64,000 nucleotides of DNA from Paracoccaceae bacterium (GTDB lineage: Bacteria; Pseudomonadota; Alphaproteobacteria; Rhodobacterales; Rhodobacteraceae), in assembly GCA_024304985.1 (NCBI GenBank), contig JAMWZC010000002.1, positions 248,001 to 312,000 on the forward strand. Reading direction: 5' to 3'. The first letter of the stretch is position 1, and every line of letters begins with the position of its first letter. This document shows, piece by piece, positions 50,142-57,540 of this stretch. The notes under the pieces were generated by a model. It saw only the letters and a program-made list of their open reading frames with translations. It was not told the DNA's origin and did not search any database. Both the position numbers and the translations under genes were made by a program.

Positions 50142-50855
50142 ATGACACGGCCTGTCATCCTGCTGACCCGACCCGAGGCGTCGTCGCGCAGGATGGCGTC
50201 GCTTCTGGCTGCAAAGTTCGGGGACAGGGTCGGTTTCTGCATCTCGCCCCTGATGGAGATTGTCCTTGATCCCCGCCTGCCGGATCTCGACGGTATTCGC
50301 ACCTTGATCTTCACCTCCGCCAACGGGGTCGCGGCCTATGTCGCCGCCAATGGGCCAAGAACGTTGCCCTGCTATACAGTGGGCGATGCCACGGCCCATG
50401 CCGCGCAGGACGCGGGACTGCGTGCGATATCCGCCGGTGGCGACGCCGAGGCTTTGATCGACCGCATCACCGCGGATGGTGCGACAGGTCCGATGCTGCA
50501 TCTGCGCGGCGCCCATGCACGCGGCGACATCGCAGAGCGCCTCAGCGCGCAAGGCTGCCCGGTGTCTCAGGCGATCGTCTATTCCCAGAACGCCCGCCCC
50601 CTGACCGAAGAGGCATTGGCGCTGCTGCATGGCACCGATCCGGTCATCCTCCCGCTTTTTTCGCCGCGCAGCGCCGCCTTGATGGGGGATGGTCCGGTGT
50701 CCGCTCCGCTCTATGTGATCGCAATGAGCCGAAACGTGGCCGATGCGCTGCGTTTTGAGGTTGAACACTGCACCGTTGCGGCCCACCCTGATTTCGAGGC
50801 TGTGACCGAGGCAATCGGTGCCTTGCTTGAGTCGACCCCTTGGCAGGGGTCATAA
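50142..50855 (+). CDS. hemD: Uroporphyrinogen-III synthase
   Basis: 237 residues from the ATG at 50142 ([15 protein letters not shown]). [12 protein letters not shown] near 58, the mid-protein [16 protein letters not shown] and [12 protein letters not shown] fit the two-lobed HemD fold, which is poorly conserved in sequence. It closes and inverts ring D of hydroxymethylbilane in heme synthesis. The following genes mic60 and hemY are its usual neighbours. Confidence 0.9.
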   Translation: MTRPVILLTRPEASSRRMASLLAAKFGDRVGFCISPLMEIVLDPRLPDLDGIRTLIFTSANGVAAYVAANGPRTLPCYTVGDATAHAAQDAGLRAISAGGDAEALIDRITADGATGPMLHLRGAHARGDIAERLSAQGCPVSQAIVYSQNARPLTEEALALLHGTDPVILPLFSPRSAALMGDGPVSAPLYVIAMSRNVADALRFEVEHCTVAAHPDFEAVTEAIGALLESTPWQGS

Positions 50856-50953
50856 CACCTGTCCGGTGAGTGGCTTGAGACAAGGACCCGCGCGCGGTAG
50901 GCTTTTCCGCCAAGTGGCGTGATTTGGATATAGATTCGAAAGGGTGACGACCG

Positions 50954-52252
50954 GTGGCGGACAAGAAAAAGACTTCCGACAAGCAGGCACCCTCCGGCGA
51001 CGAGATCGAGGATGCCGTTATCCTGAACACCCCCGAGGGTCCTCTGCCGTCTGACGACACCGTCGGGCAGGACAGGGAAAACCCAAATGATCCTGTGGAC
51101 GACCCGTCGCCAACCGGACCCGAAACCGTCGAGCCCTCGCAAGACGCAGAGTCGCCGCCCGACACCCATCCGATGGAACAGGACAGTGCCGCGCCTGCGG
51201 ATCAACCTGACAGCACGGCCGATGACACGCACGAACCTGCCCCAAAGCCGCACGACACGCCCGCCAGACAGACCGAAACAGTGATCGTCCGCAAAGGTGG
51301 TTTCCTGCCGATGCTTCTGGGTGGTGTCGCCGCCGCCGCGATAGGGTTCGGCGCGGCTTACAGCGGTGCGCTCGACGGGCTGCCCCTGCCGGGTCTCGAG
51401 CAGACACAGGATCGCATGACGGCGCTGACCGATCAGATCGCGGCACAAGACAGCACCTTGTCGGATCTGAACGGGCGCCTCGCCGCTCTTGAGCAGGCAC
51501 CTGCGCCTCAGGAACCTGCCTTTGCAGACCCCACGCCGCGCCTTGAGGATCTCTCGACCCAGATCGGCGTTCTGGCGAAACGCATCGACGCACTGGAGGC
51601 CAGGCCCTCGACCGGCGCATCTGGCAACGATCCGCAGACACAGGCTGCGCTGGAAACCGCTCGCGCGGAACTGGATCAGATCCGGCAGGCTTTGGACGCG
51701 CAACGCAGCGAAATTGCAGCCCTCACCGATGCCGCCGCGCAAGAAGAACAGGCCGCACGCGACACTGCCCAAGGCGTCATGCAGCGCGCTGCCCTGACCC
51801 GGATCCAGACCGCTCTCGATACAGGTTCACCCTTTGCCGAGGCAGTCACCGAATTGCGTGACAGCGGTGTTGATGTGCCGGAAACCCTGGTCCAGCAGGC
51901 GAACGATGGTGTCCCATCTCTCGCTGCGTTGCAGTCCAGCTTTCCCGATCTTGCCCGCGATGCCCTGCGTGCAGCCCGCCAACAGGGTGGTGCAACGGGG
52001 TTTGGCGGATTTCTGGAAACTCAGCTTGGGCTGAGGTCGTTGCAACCCCGTGAGGGCGATGACCCTGATGCGGTTCTGTCGCGTGCCGAAGCTGCCCTGC
52101 AATCCGGTGATCTGAGCGGCGCACTGACCGAACTCGATGCCCTGCCGGACGCTGCGACAGCGGTCCTTGCGGATTGGCGCAGCCAGGCCGAAACCCGCCT
52201 CGCGGTGCTGACCGCCACGCAAGACCTGTCGCAAGCGCTGAACACGAACTGA
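50954..52252 (+). CDS. Mitofilin/Mic60 homologue
   Basis: 432 residues from a GTG at 50954. A long acidic, proline-rich N-terminal region (1-110) precedes a single membrane helix (about 117-138, GGVAAAAIGFGAAYSGA) and coiled coils (about 145-270). A C-terminal mitofilin signature region (about 300-425, QRAALTRIQTALDTGSPF) follows. Alphaproteobacterial Mic60 shapes the inner membrane and intracytoplasmic membranes and contacts outer-membrane proteins. The position between hemD and hemY is conserved and is one of the clues to the origin of mitochondrial cristae. Confidence 0.9.
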   Translation: MADKKKTSDKQAPSGDEIEDAVILNTPEGPLPSDDTVGQDRENPNDPVDDPSPTGPETVEPSQDAESPPDTHPMEQDSAAPADQPDSTADDTHEPAPKPHDTPARQTETVIVRKGGFLPMLLGGVAAAAIGFGAAYSGALDGLPLPGLEQTQDRMTALTDQIAAQDSTLSDLNGRLAALEQAPAPQEPAFADPTPRLEDLSTQIGVLAKRIDALEARPSTGASGNDPQTQAALETARAELDQIRQALDAQRSEIAALTDAAAQEEQAARDTAQGVMQRAALTRIQTALDTGSPFAEAVTELRDSGVDVPETLVQQANDGVPSLAALQSSFPDLARDALRAARQQGGATGFGGFLETQLGLRSLQPREGDDPDAVLSRAEAALQSGDLSGALTELDALPDAATAVLADWRSQAETRLAVLTATQDLSQALNTN

Positions 52253-52263
52253 AGGATAACGGA

Positions 52264-53760
52264 ATGCTCTGGTCGCTTATCAAGATTATCCTGTTCGTGG
52301 TTCTGGTCGCCGCAGCGACCATGGGCGCCGCCTATCTGATGGAGCTGGAAGGCGGCGTGCGTATCGCCGCCGGTGGATATGAGGTGAACCTCACGCCGCT
52401 TTATGCGGTGATCCTGCTGATCGCGCTGGTTTTCGCGGTGTGGCTGATCCTGCGTCTGGTCACGTTGCTTGTCGCGATCCTCAAGTTCATCAATGGCGAC
52501 GAGACAGCGATCACCCGCTATTTCAACCGCAATCGCGAACAAAAAGGCTATCAGGCCCTTTCTGAGGGCATGATGGCATTGGCTGCGGGCGAAGGCCGTC
52601 TGGCCATGGCCAAAGCCAGCAAGGCCGAACGCTACCTGCACAAGCCCGAATTGACCAACCTGCTGACAGCGCAGGCCGCCGAAATGACAGGTGACCGCCG
52701 CAAAGCCGAAGAGGTGTACAAACGCCTTCTCAAGAATGATGCGACACGTTTCGTCGGTGTCCGCGGGATCATGAAGCAGAAACTCGCGGACGGTGACATG
52801 ACCACCGCGTTGAAACTTGCCGAGAAAGCGCTCGACCTGCGCCCCAAGCACGAAGAGACGCAGGATGTGCTGCTGCGGCTTCAGGCCAGCGCCCATGACT
52901 GGGCCGGCGCGCGGCGCACATTGGGGGCCAAGCTGAAATACGGCTCACTGCCGCGCGACGTGCACAAACGCCGCGACGCCGTGCTGGCCCTGTCCGAGGC
53001 CAAGGATGTGCTGCAGGAGGGCAATGACATCAGCGCCCGCGAAGCCGCGATCGAAGCCAACAAGCTTTCCCCCGACCTGATCCCCGCCGCCGCCTTTGCC
53101 GCGCGCGGCTATATCGACCAGGGAAATGCGAAATATGCGACGCGCGTGATCAAGAAGGCCTGGGCCGCGCAGCCGCATCCCGACCTGGCCGCCGCCTTTG
53201 CCGCCATCGTGCCGGATGAAACACCCGCTGCGCGCTTGAAGCGGTTCAAGCCGCTGATCGCACAGCACCCGGATCATGTGGAATCCCGACTGCTGCTGGC
53301 CGAGCTGCATATCGCCAACGAGGATTTCCCCGAAGCGCGCCGCGCGCTGGGCGATCTGGTGGATACCGCCCCGGACGCACGGATCCTGACCGTCATGGCC
53401 GCAATCTCCCGCGGCGAAGGCGCCTCTGATGTGGTGGTCAAAGGTTGGCTGGCCCGTGCCCTCACCGCACCGCGCGGCCCGCAATGGGTCTGCGAGAAGT
53501 GCCACAACATCCATGCCGAATGGGTGCCGATCTGCGAGAACTGCAAGTCCTTCGACACGCTGGCATGGACCGCGCCCCCGGCTGGCGCACCGACAGCACC
53601 GACCGGCTCCGAGATGCTGCCCCTGATCGTCGGCTCCATCGAGGACAAGTCCACGGACGACGCCTCCGACGTTCCCGATGCCGAAGTCCTGCCGGACGAA
53701 GAAACCTTGCACCGCCCGATAGATGCAACCTGGACAGAGGGTGACGAGGCCCGAAAATAG
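52264..53760 (+). CDS. hemY: HemY N-terminal/TPR membrane protein with C-terminal zinc ribbon
   Basis: 498 residues from the ATG at 52264. Two N-terminal membrane helices (about 5-25 and 40-65) are followed by TPR repeats (about 90-400). A zinc ribbon sits near 410-430 with CEKC and CENC pairs, like the rubredoxin-type end of LapB. This is the HemY_N (COG3898) family named from the enterobacterial hem operon, not the HemY protoporphyrinogen oxidase of Bacillus. It may help heme-pathway or envelope quality control. It follows mic60 by 11 bp. Confidence 0.9.
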   Translation: MLWSLIKIILFVVLVAAATMGAAYLMELEGGVRIAAGGYEVNLTPLYAVILLIALVFAVWLILRLVTLLVAILKFINGDETAITRYFNRNREQKGYQALSEGMMALAAGEGRLAMAKASKAERYLHKPELTNLLTAQAAEMTGDRRKAEEVYKRLLKNDATRFVGVRGIMKQKLADGDMTTALKLAEKALDLRPKHEETQDVLLRLQASAHDWAGARRTLGAKLKYGSLPRDVHKRRDAVLALSEAKDVLQEGNDISAREAAIEANKLSPDLIPAAAFAARGYIDQGNAKYATRVIKKAWAAQPHPDLAAAFAAIVPDETPAARLKRFKPLIAQHPDHVESRLLLAELHIANEDFPEARRALGDLVDTAPDARILTVMAAISRGEGASDVVVKGWLARALTAPRGPQWVCEKCHNIHAEWVPICENCKSFDTLAWTAPPAGAPTAPTGSEMLPLIVGSIEDKSTDDASDVPDAEVLPDEETLHRPIDATWTEGDEARK

Positions 53761-53763
53761 GTC

Positions 53764-53792
53764 TTTTCCAACCATAGGCGGGGTGCTATAGC
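53764..53792 (+). promoter_or_regulatory. Possible extended -10 promoter of tRNA-Thr
   Basis: TTTTCC (53764-53769), a 17-bp spacer and TATAGC (53787-53792), with the TGn extension at 53784-53786, would start RNA about 5 bp before the tRNA. The same bases form a GC-rich dyad (ggcgggg/ccccgcc) that may also end the hemY transcript. Confidence 0.4.
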
Positions 53793-53804
53793 CCCGCCCC
53801 AAGG

Positions 53805-53880
53805 GCCGCTGTAGCTCAGCTGGTAGAGCACGTCATTCGTAATGATGGGGTCGGGGGTTCGAGTCCCTTCAGCGGCACCA
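53805..53880 (+). tRNA. tRNA-Thr (anticodon CGU)
   Basis: Acceptor arms gccgctg and cagcggc pair fully, and the D arm is gctc...gagc. The anticodon stem cgtca/tgatg closes the loop ttcgtaa, giving anticodon CGT (reads ACG). The T arm has loop ttcgagt, and CCA is encoded. Two G-U pairs occur in the T stem. An integrase gene lies 88 bp downstream, facing the tRNA. Confidence 0.97.
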
Positions 53881-53968
53881 CAATCCATTTAAAGCCCCAC
53901 AACACGGGTCAGGCTATCGTCTGCCCATGCCTTCCCCGGTCGTCAGGACCTGGGTTGATGGTCTCCCA

Positions 53969-54898
53969 TCAGATCCACGAATTGCTGATGCTCTTCGAGA
54001 CGACTTCGGTTCTCTCGTGCAATTTATCCCGCAAGAGGTGAGCATATCTCTGGGTCATCGTGATATTTGAATGCCCCAGAAGTCTCTGCACCTCGTAGAT
54101 GCTGACTTCGTTATTGATGAGAAGGCTTGCATAGGTATGCCTCAAATCGTGAATACGGACATCGCTAAGGCCTTCTGATCGCACGACTTTATACCAGGCA
54201 GCATAGAAGCTGTCATACTTGGTCCTGGTTCTGGGGTTTGTGAAGACATAGCCATTCCGGGGGTCGATCGGGCCAAGGAACTCTGATTTCCGTCTGACCT
54301 TGTGAAAAGTGGAAAGAGCTTCGGAACTGAGAAAGATCTCTCTGGAGCGACCATTCTTGGAGACCGGAACGTGCCAGATCGACTTCTGCTCGTCGATATC
54401 TGACCATCGCGCGTTCCTCAACTCACCGACCCGCGCGCCGGTCAGAAGAAGAAGTTTCACGACGAAGTAAAGATAGGGATGCGGGCTGACCATACAGCCA
54501 CTTAAAAGACGACGAATTTCTGTTTGCGAAAGGAATTTTTGCGTGTAATTGCCAACGGGCAATTTTCTGACGTCGAGCTTGACGTGAAGCTGCTCCTCCA
54601 AGAAGCCCCAAACGTAGGCTAGCTTTATGATATTCATCAGAAAATCAATATGCTTGTTGATCGTCGAATTCTTGAGCCTTTTCTCGACCTGTTTATTTCG
54701 CCAATCGTTCACTTTACGTGATGAAATCTCGGATATCGGAATGTTTCCAAAGTCTTCAACAATATGTTTGGCATAAGTCAGGCGATCGTCCCGCCCTCTC
54801 TTTTTCGTCACGATGGCATTCGGCAAATACTGATCGTAAAAAAATTCATTCATCGTGATCGCAACAGTTATACTGTCGTTCTTTTTTCTCCAAAACAT
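53969..54898 (-). CDS. Tyrosine recombinase / phage-type integrase
   Basis: 309 residues from the ATG at 54898 (a GTG at 54907 would add three). An N-terminal core-binding domain (about 10-90) leads to the catalytic domain with the full set: Arg in TGARVGELR, Lys in VSKNGRSRE, HDLRHTY, and the final GHSNITMTQRYAHL with His and the Tyr nucleophile. It therefore looks active. The 5' half is AT-rich and lysine-rich, unlike the neighbours, which suggests transfer. It sits with its 3' end towards tRNA-Thr, the usual layout of an element integrated in a tRNA. However, no other element genes and no second copy of the tRNA end occur in the window. Confidence 0.92.
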   Translation of the reverse strand: MFWRKKNDSITVAITMNEFFYDQYLPNAIVTKKRGRDDRLTYAKHIVEDFGNIPISEISSRKVNDWRNKQVEKRLKNSTINKHIDFLMNIIKLAYVWGFLEEQLHVKLDVRKLPVGNYTQKFLSQTEIRRLLSGCMVSPHPYLYFVVKLLLLTGARVGELRNARWSDIDEQKSIWHVPVSKNGRSREIFLSSEALSTFHKVRRKSEFLGPIDPRNGYVFTNPRTRTKYDSFYAAWYKVVRSEGLSDVRIHDLRHTYASLLINNEVSIYEVQRLLGHSNITMTQRYAHLLRDKLHERTEVVSKSISNSWI

Positions 54899-54953
54899 TC
54901 CTGTCACTCCGATCCAGAAATCCCTGGGTAAAACCCCCTCACTCGAAAAACCC

Positions 54954-54972
54954 TATAGTACTATACTATAGA
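54954..54972. promoter_or_regulatory. Palindrome upstream of the integrase
   Basis: Perfect 8-bp arms ctatagta and tactatag flank the 3-bp centre cta, 56 bp before the integrase start. It resembles a repressor operator; the binding protein is unknown. Confidence 0.4.
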
Positions 54973-55203
54973 GAGAATGAAAAAACCATGATTCTTGAGT
55001 GGGATAGAAGATTTCGGATAGCCATACTCATCACCTACTTATCTATTTAAAATAGACTATTTATTCCGATCAACAGGCCATGTCAGGGAATAGACACAGT
55101 CGTCTCGGTTTTAAGAAGCATGTATGGGTATTTGAGTCGGATGATTGCGAAATTTTTTGCACAATGCCGTTTAAACAAAACAAAGTTGCATAAATGCAAC
55201 AGA

Positions 55204-55229
55204 AAAGAGCGAGCCGGAGCCCGCTCTTT
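55204..55229 (-). terminator. Porin terminator
   Basis: On the minus strand an 11-position stem (one imperfect pair) AAAGAGCGGGC/GCTCGCTCTTT with a 4-nt loop runs into TTTT, 23 bp after the porin stop. Confidence 0.75.
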
Positions 55230-55252
55230 CCTTAGTCGTAGATCTGCTCGTA

Positions 55253-56323
55253 TCAGAACGAGAAGTGCAGACCGAAGTCGGCCTTCATCAGACCATCAGA
55301 TGCCTGAGCAACACCAGCTTCGATGGATGCACCAGCACCCAGACCGTAGCTCACACCCAGACCATAGGACTCTCCGTCATAGATCGACGCCGCGCCGGTG
55401 TTGCCATCTTCCATAGCAACATAACCGTGCAGGCTCAGCGCGCTGTTCAGTGCATAGGCACCGGCGATCGCATATTTGTCCACACCGTTGTTATCGGCAT
55501 AACCTGCTGTCAACTTGATGTCGCCAATGGCGCCGCCCAGCGTGACGACAGTCTTGTCCTGCGACGCGATGTCAGCGTCCTGATAGCCGACAGCAGCGGT
55601 CCAACCCGAGAAGGTGTAGGACACGAAGGCGCCCAGACGGGTGTTTGCAGGGACGGCATTGGTTGCGAGTGCAGTCGGAGTTGCTGCGGTCGCAGCGCGT
55701 GCGTTGCGGTCCGAATACGACAGGTGCGCCTTCAGGTCGCCCATTGCATAGGAAAGCTCGACGCCATTGTTCGCAGCCGCGCCTTGGCCAGAGCTGCTAT
55801 ATGCATCCCAGTTGAAATAGTTGGTGGCAGCCGGAGCGGTACCAGCCGAGTCACCGCCGTAGGCACCGGTGTTCACAACCATGTTGTGGTAGCCCAAGCC
55901 GCTAAGACCAACGCCTGCCGACTTCTGACCGCCAGTGTAGAGGCCGGGCATGCACTCGATCGCGCCGCAGATGTTACCCACAGCAACGCTCAGACCGCTT
56001 GCCGACACGGTGAAACGAGGCGCGTTGAACGCACTTGTGCCGCCACCGTTTGCTTCGAAACGGCTGGTGACGCTCAGTTTGACGCCGCTGTCGGTTTCGG
56101 TGCTTGCATCCATCTGAACGCGGAAACGGCTGGTGGTTGTGGTCTCACCGGCGTCGAATCCGTTGGTTGCGCCTTCGTTGTAGTTCATGCCGAAGCGTGC
56201 GTAGCCGCTCAGCGTAATATCAGCAGCAGCAACACCAGCGGTGGCGACCAGCGCAGTAGTTGCGATAATACTGTCTCTCCCACAACCGTAGTAAAATGGA
56301 TTGGATCGTCCAAACTGTTGCAT
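55253..56323 (-). CDS. Rhodobacter-type outer-membrane porin with an abnormal 5' end
   Basis: From the nearest in-frame ATG (56323) the product is 356 residues. The mature part begins at ADITLSGYARFGMNYNEG and ends in FGLHFSF with a C-terminal Phe, as expected of a 16-stranded general porin. The signal core IIATTALVATAGVAAA is present, but the usual Met-Lys start is missing. A ribosome binding site (gggaga) lies just before the codons AGT ATT ATC (56272-56264), with no ATG, GTG or TTG where translation should begin. Use of the upstream ATG would add an unusual 18-residue extension. A small deletion or breakpoint at the start codon is likely, so the gene may be silent. Confidence 0.8.
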   Translation of the reverse strand: MQQFGRSNPFYYGCGRDSIIATTALVATAGVAAADITLSGYARFGMNYNEGATNGFDAGETTTTSRFRVQMDASTETDSGVKLSVTSRFEANGGGTSAFNAPRFTVSASGLSVAVGNICGAIECMPGLYTGGQKSAGVGLSGLGYHNMVVNTGAYGGDSAGTAPAATNYFNWDAYSSSGQGAAANNGVELSYAMGDLKAHLSYSDRNARAATAATPTALATNAVPANTRLGAFVSYTFSGWTAAVGYQDADIASQDKTVVTLGGAIGDIKLTAGYADNNGVDKYAIAGAYALNSALSLHGYVAMEDGNTGAASIYDGESYGLGVSYGLGAGASIEAGVAQASDGLMKADFGLHFSF

Positions 56324-56601
56324 CACGGCCACTCGATTGGCTGAGTGACTCACGCACTTGCCCGGATGATATTTTCCGACCCTTGCGGCTTGAATGCACG
56401 CCGCTGTCACCGTGATGCGGTGGTCTTGCGCCTCGGTGGCACGTGACAGGTCTGCCCTCTTTGTCGCGTTGCGCCATCTGGGATGCGGGCACGACCTGCC
56501 GCGCCCCATGCAGCCGGAAATACCTCCAATTGAAGCTGTTAACCCCTGAGCAACTGCTTGGCGGTTATGCCTGATCCCGGGTGAGTAAGAAGGTGGTGGA
56601 G
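56324..56601. promoter_or_regulatory. Porin/motB divergent spacer
   Basis: These 278 bp hold no convincing gene. Minus-strand TTGGAC and TACGGT, 17 bp apart, just before the porin signal codons are a possible promoter. A weak CtrA-like half site (TTAA, 56539-56542) lies 60 bp before motB within GCTGTTAACCCCTGA, a string that recurs with one extra A before flgE. Confidence 0.35.
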
Positions 56602-57426
56602 ATGGGCACGCAATCCAATGCGGCGCCAGTCATCATCAAGCGGAAGAAGATCATAGCGGGCGGTCACCACGGGGGGGCGTGGAAGGTCGCTTATGCCGAC
56701 TTCGTGACGGCGATGATGGCCTTCTTCATGCTGATGTGGCTGCTGAACGCGACAACAGAGCAACAGCGCAAGGGGCTTGCCGACTACTTCCAGCCGACGA
56801 TTGCGATCAGCAGGGTCTCGGGCGGGGCGGACAGCGCATTCGGCGGCGACAGCATCTTTTCCGAGGATGTGAAGCCAACCGTCGGCACAGGTGCAACAAG
56901 CCTGCGTCCCACTGAAAGTGACCGAGCCAAAGGGGCAGTATCCGCAGAGGCCGATGCGAAAACCGAACTTCAGAAGGTCGAGGAGGCTTTGCTTGGGCTG
57001 GGTGGTCAAAGCGCCATCGAGGCTACTGCTCTCAAGCATGTGGTTACACGGGTCACGGACGAAGGATTGGTCGTCGAACTTTTCGACCTCCCCGATGCTG
57101 TCCTGTTCGAGGAGGGGTCTGACCGCCCGACCCAGTTGCTTGTGGTCCTGTCGCGGATGATCCGCGAAGCGTTTGCTCTTGTCATCAACCCTGTCGCGAT
57201 CGAGGGGCATGTGATGTCGCGCCCGGTTGTCTTTCTTGAGAACCCTGTGTGGGAACTTTCGACCAGCCGCGCCGACAGGATGCGCCTGATGCTGCAGGCG
57301 GATGGCATGGAGAGCACCCGGATGTCCCGTGTGACGGGCCATGCCGATCGGGAACTGGCCGTCGAGAACCCGCTCTCTACCCGCAACAACAGGTTGGAGG
57401 TCATTCTTCTGACGGAGATGGAATGA
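56602..57426 (+). CDS. motB: Flagellar motor stator protein MotB
   Basis: 274 residues from the ATG at 56602; a GTG at 56581 would add seven. The start (VIIKRKKIIAGGHHGGAWKV) is typical of alphaproteobacterial MotB. The single membrane helix (about 30-52, AYADFVTAMMAFFMLMW) contains the proton-binding Asp. The periplasmic OmpA-like domain reaches VTGHADRELAVENPLSTRNN near the end, which binds peptidoglycan. It pairs with MotA, which is not in this window. It is followed by flgE after 114 bp. Confidence 0.93.
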   Translation: MGTQSNAAPVIIKRKKIIAGGHHGGAWKVAYADFVTAMMAFFMLMWLLNATTEQQRKGLADYFQPTIAISRVSGGADSAFGGDSIFSEDVKPTVGTGATSLRPTESDRAKGAVSAEADAKTELQKVEEALLGLGGQSAIEATALKHVVTRVTDEGLVVELFDLPDAVLFEEGSDRPTQLLVVLSRMIREAFALVINPVAIEGHVMSRPVVFLENPVWELSTSRADRMRLMLQADGMESTRMSRVTGHADRELAVENPLSTRNNRLEVILLTEME

Positions 57427-57470
57427 GTTCTGAACAGCGGACGGAGCGAGAATGGAAAGGATTTTACGCG

Positions 57471-57486
57471 TTAGCCTGCTGTTAAA
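57471..57486 (+). promoter_or_regulatory. CtrA-like box upstream of flgE
   Basis: TTAG (57471-57474), seven bases, TTAA (57482-57485), one mismatch from the TTAA-N7-TTAA core, about 55 bp before the flgE ATG. It fits the CtrA control of flagellar genes known in Rhodobacterales. Confidence 0.45.
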
Positions 57487-57540
57487 CCCCTGACTGTATG
57501 GATGTCGGCAATGTGGTCGGTACAGCAGAAAGGCGTGTCC

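Larger units (their letters stand above)
54899..55252. other. AT-rich gene-free stretch between integrase and porin
   Basis: No convincing gene lies in these 354 bp, which are far richer in A and T than the rest of the window. They hold a palindrome upstream of the integrase (54954-54972), a gttgcat/atgcaac hairpin (55185-55200) and the porin terminator (55204-55229). They look like the remnant of a mobile element or its regulatory region. Confidence 0.6.
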
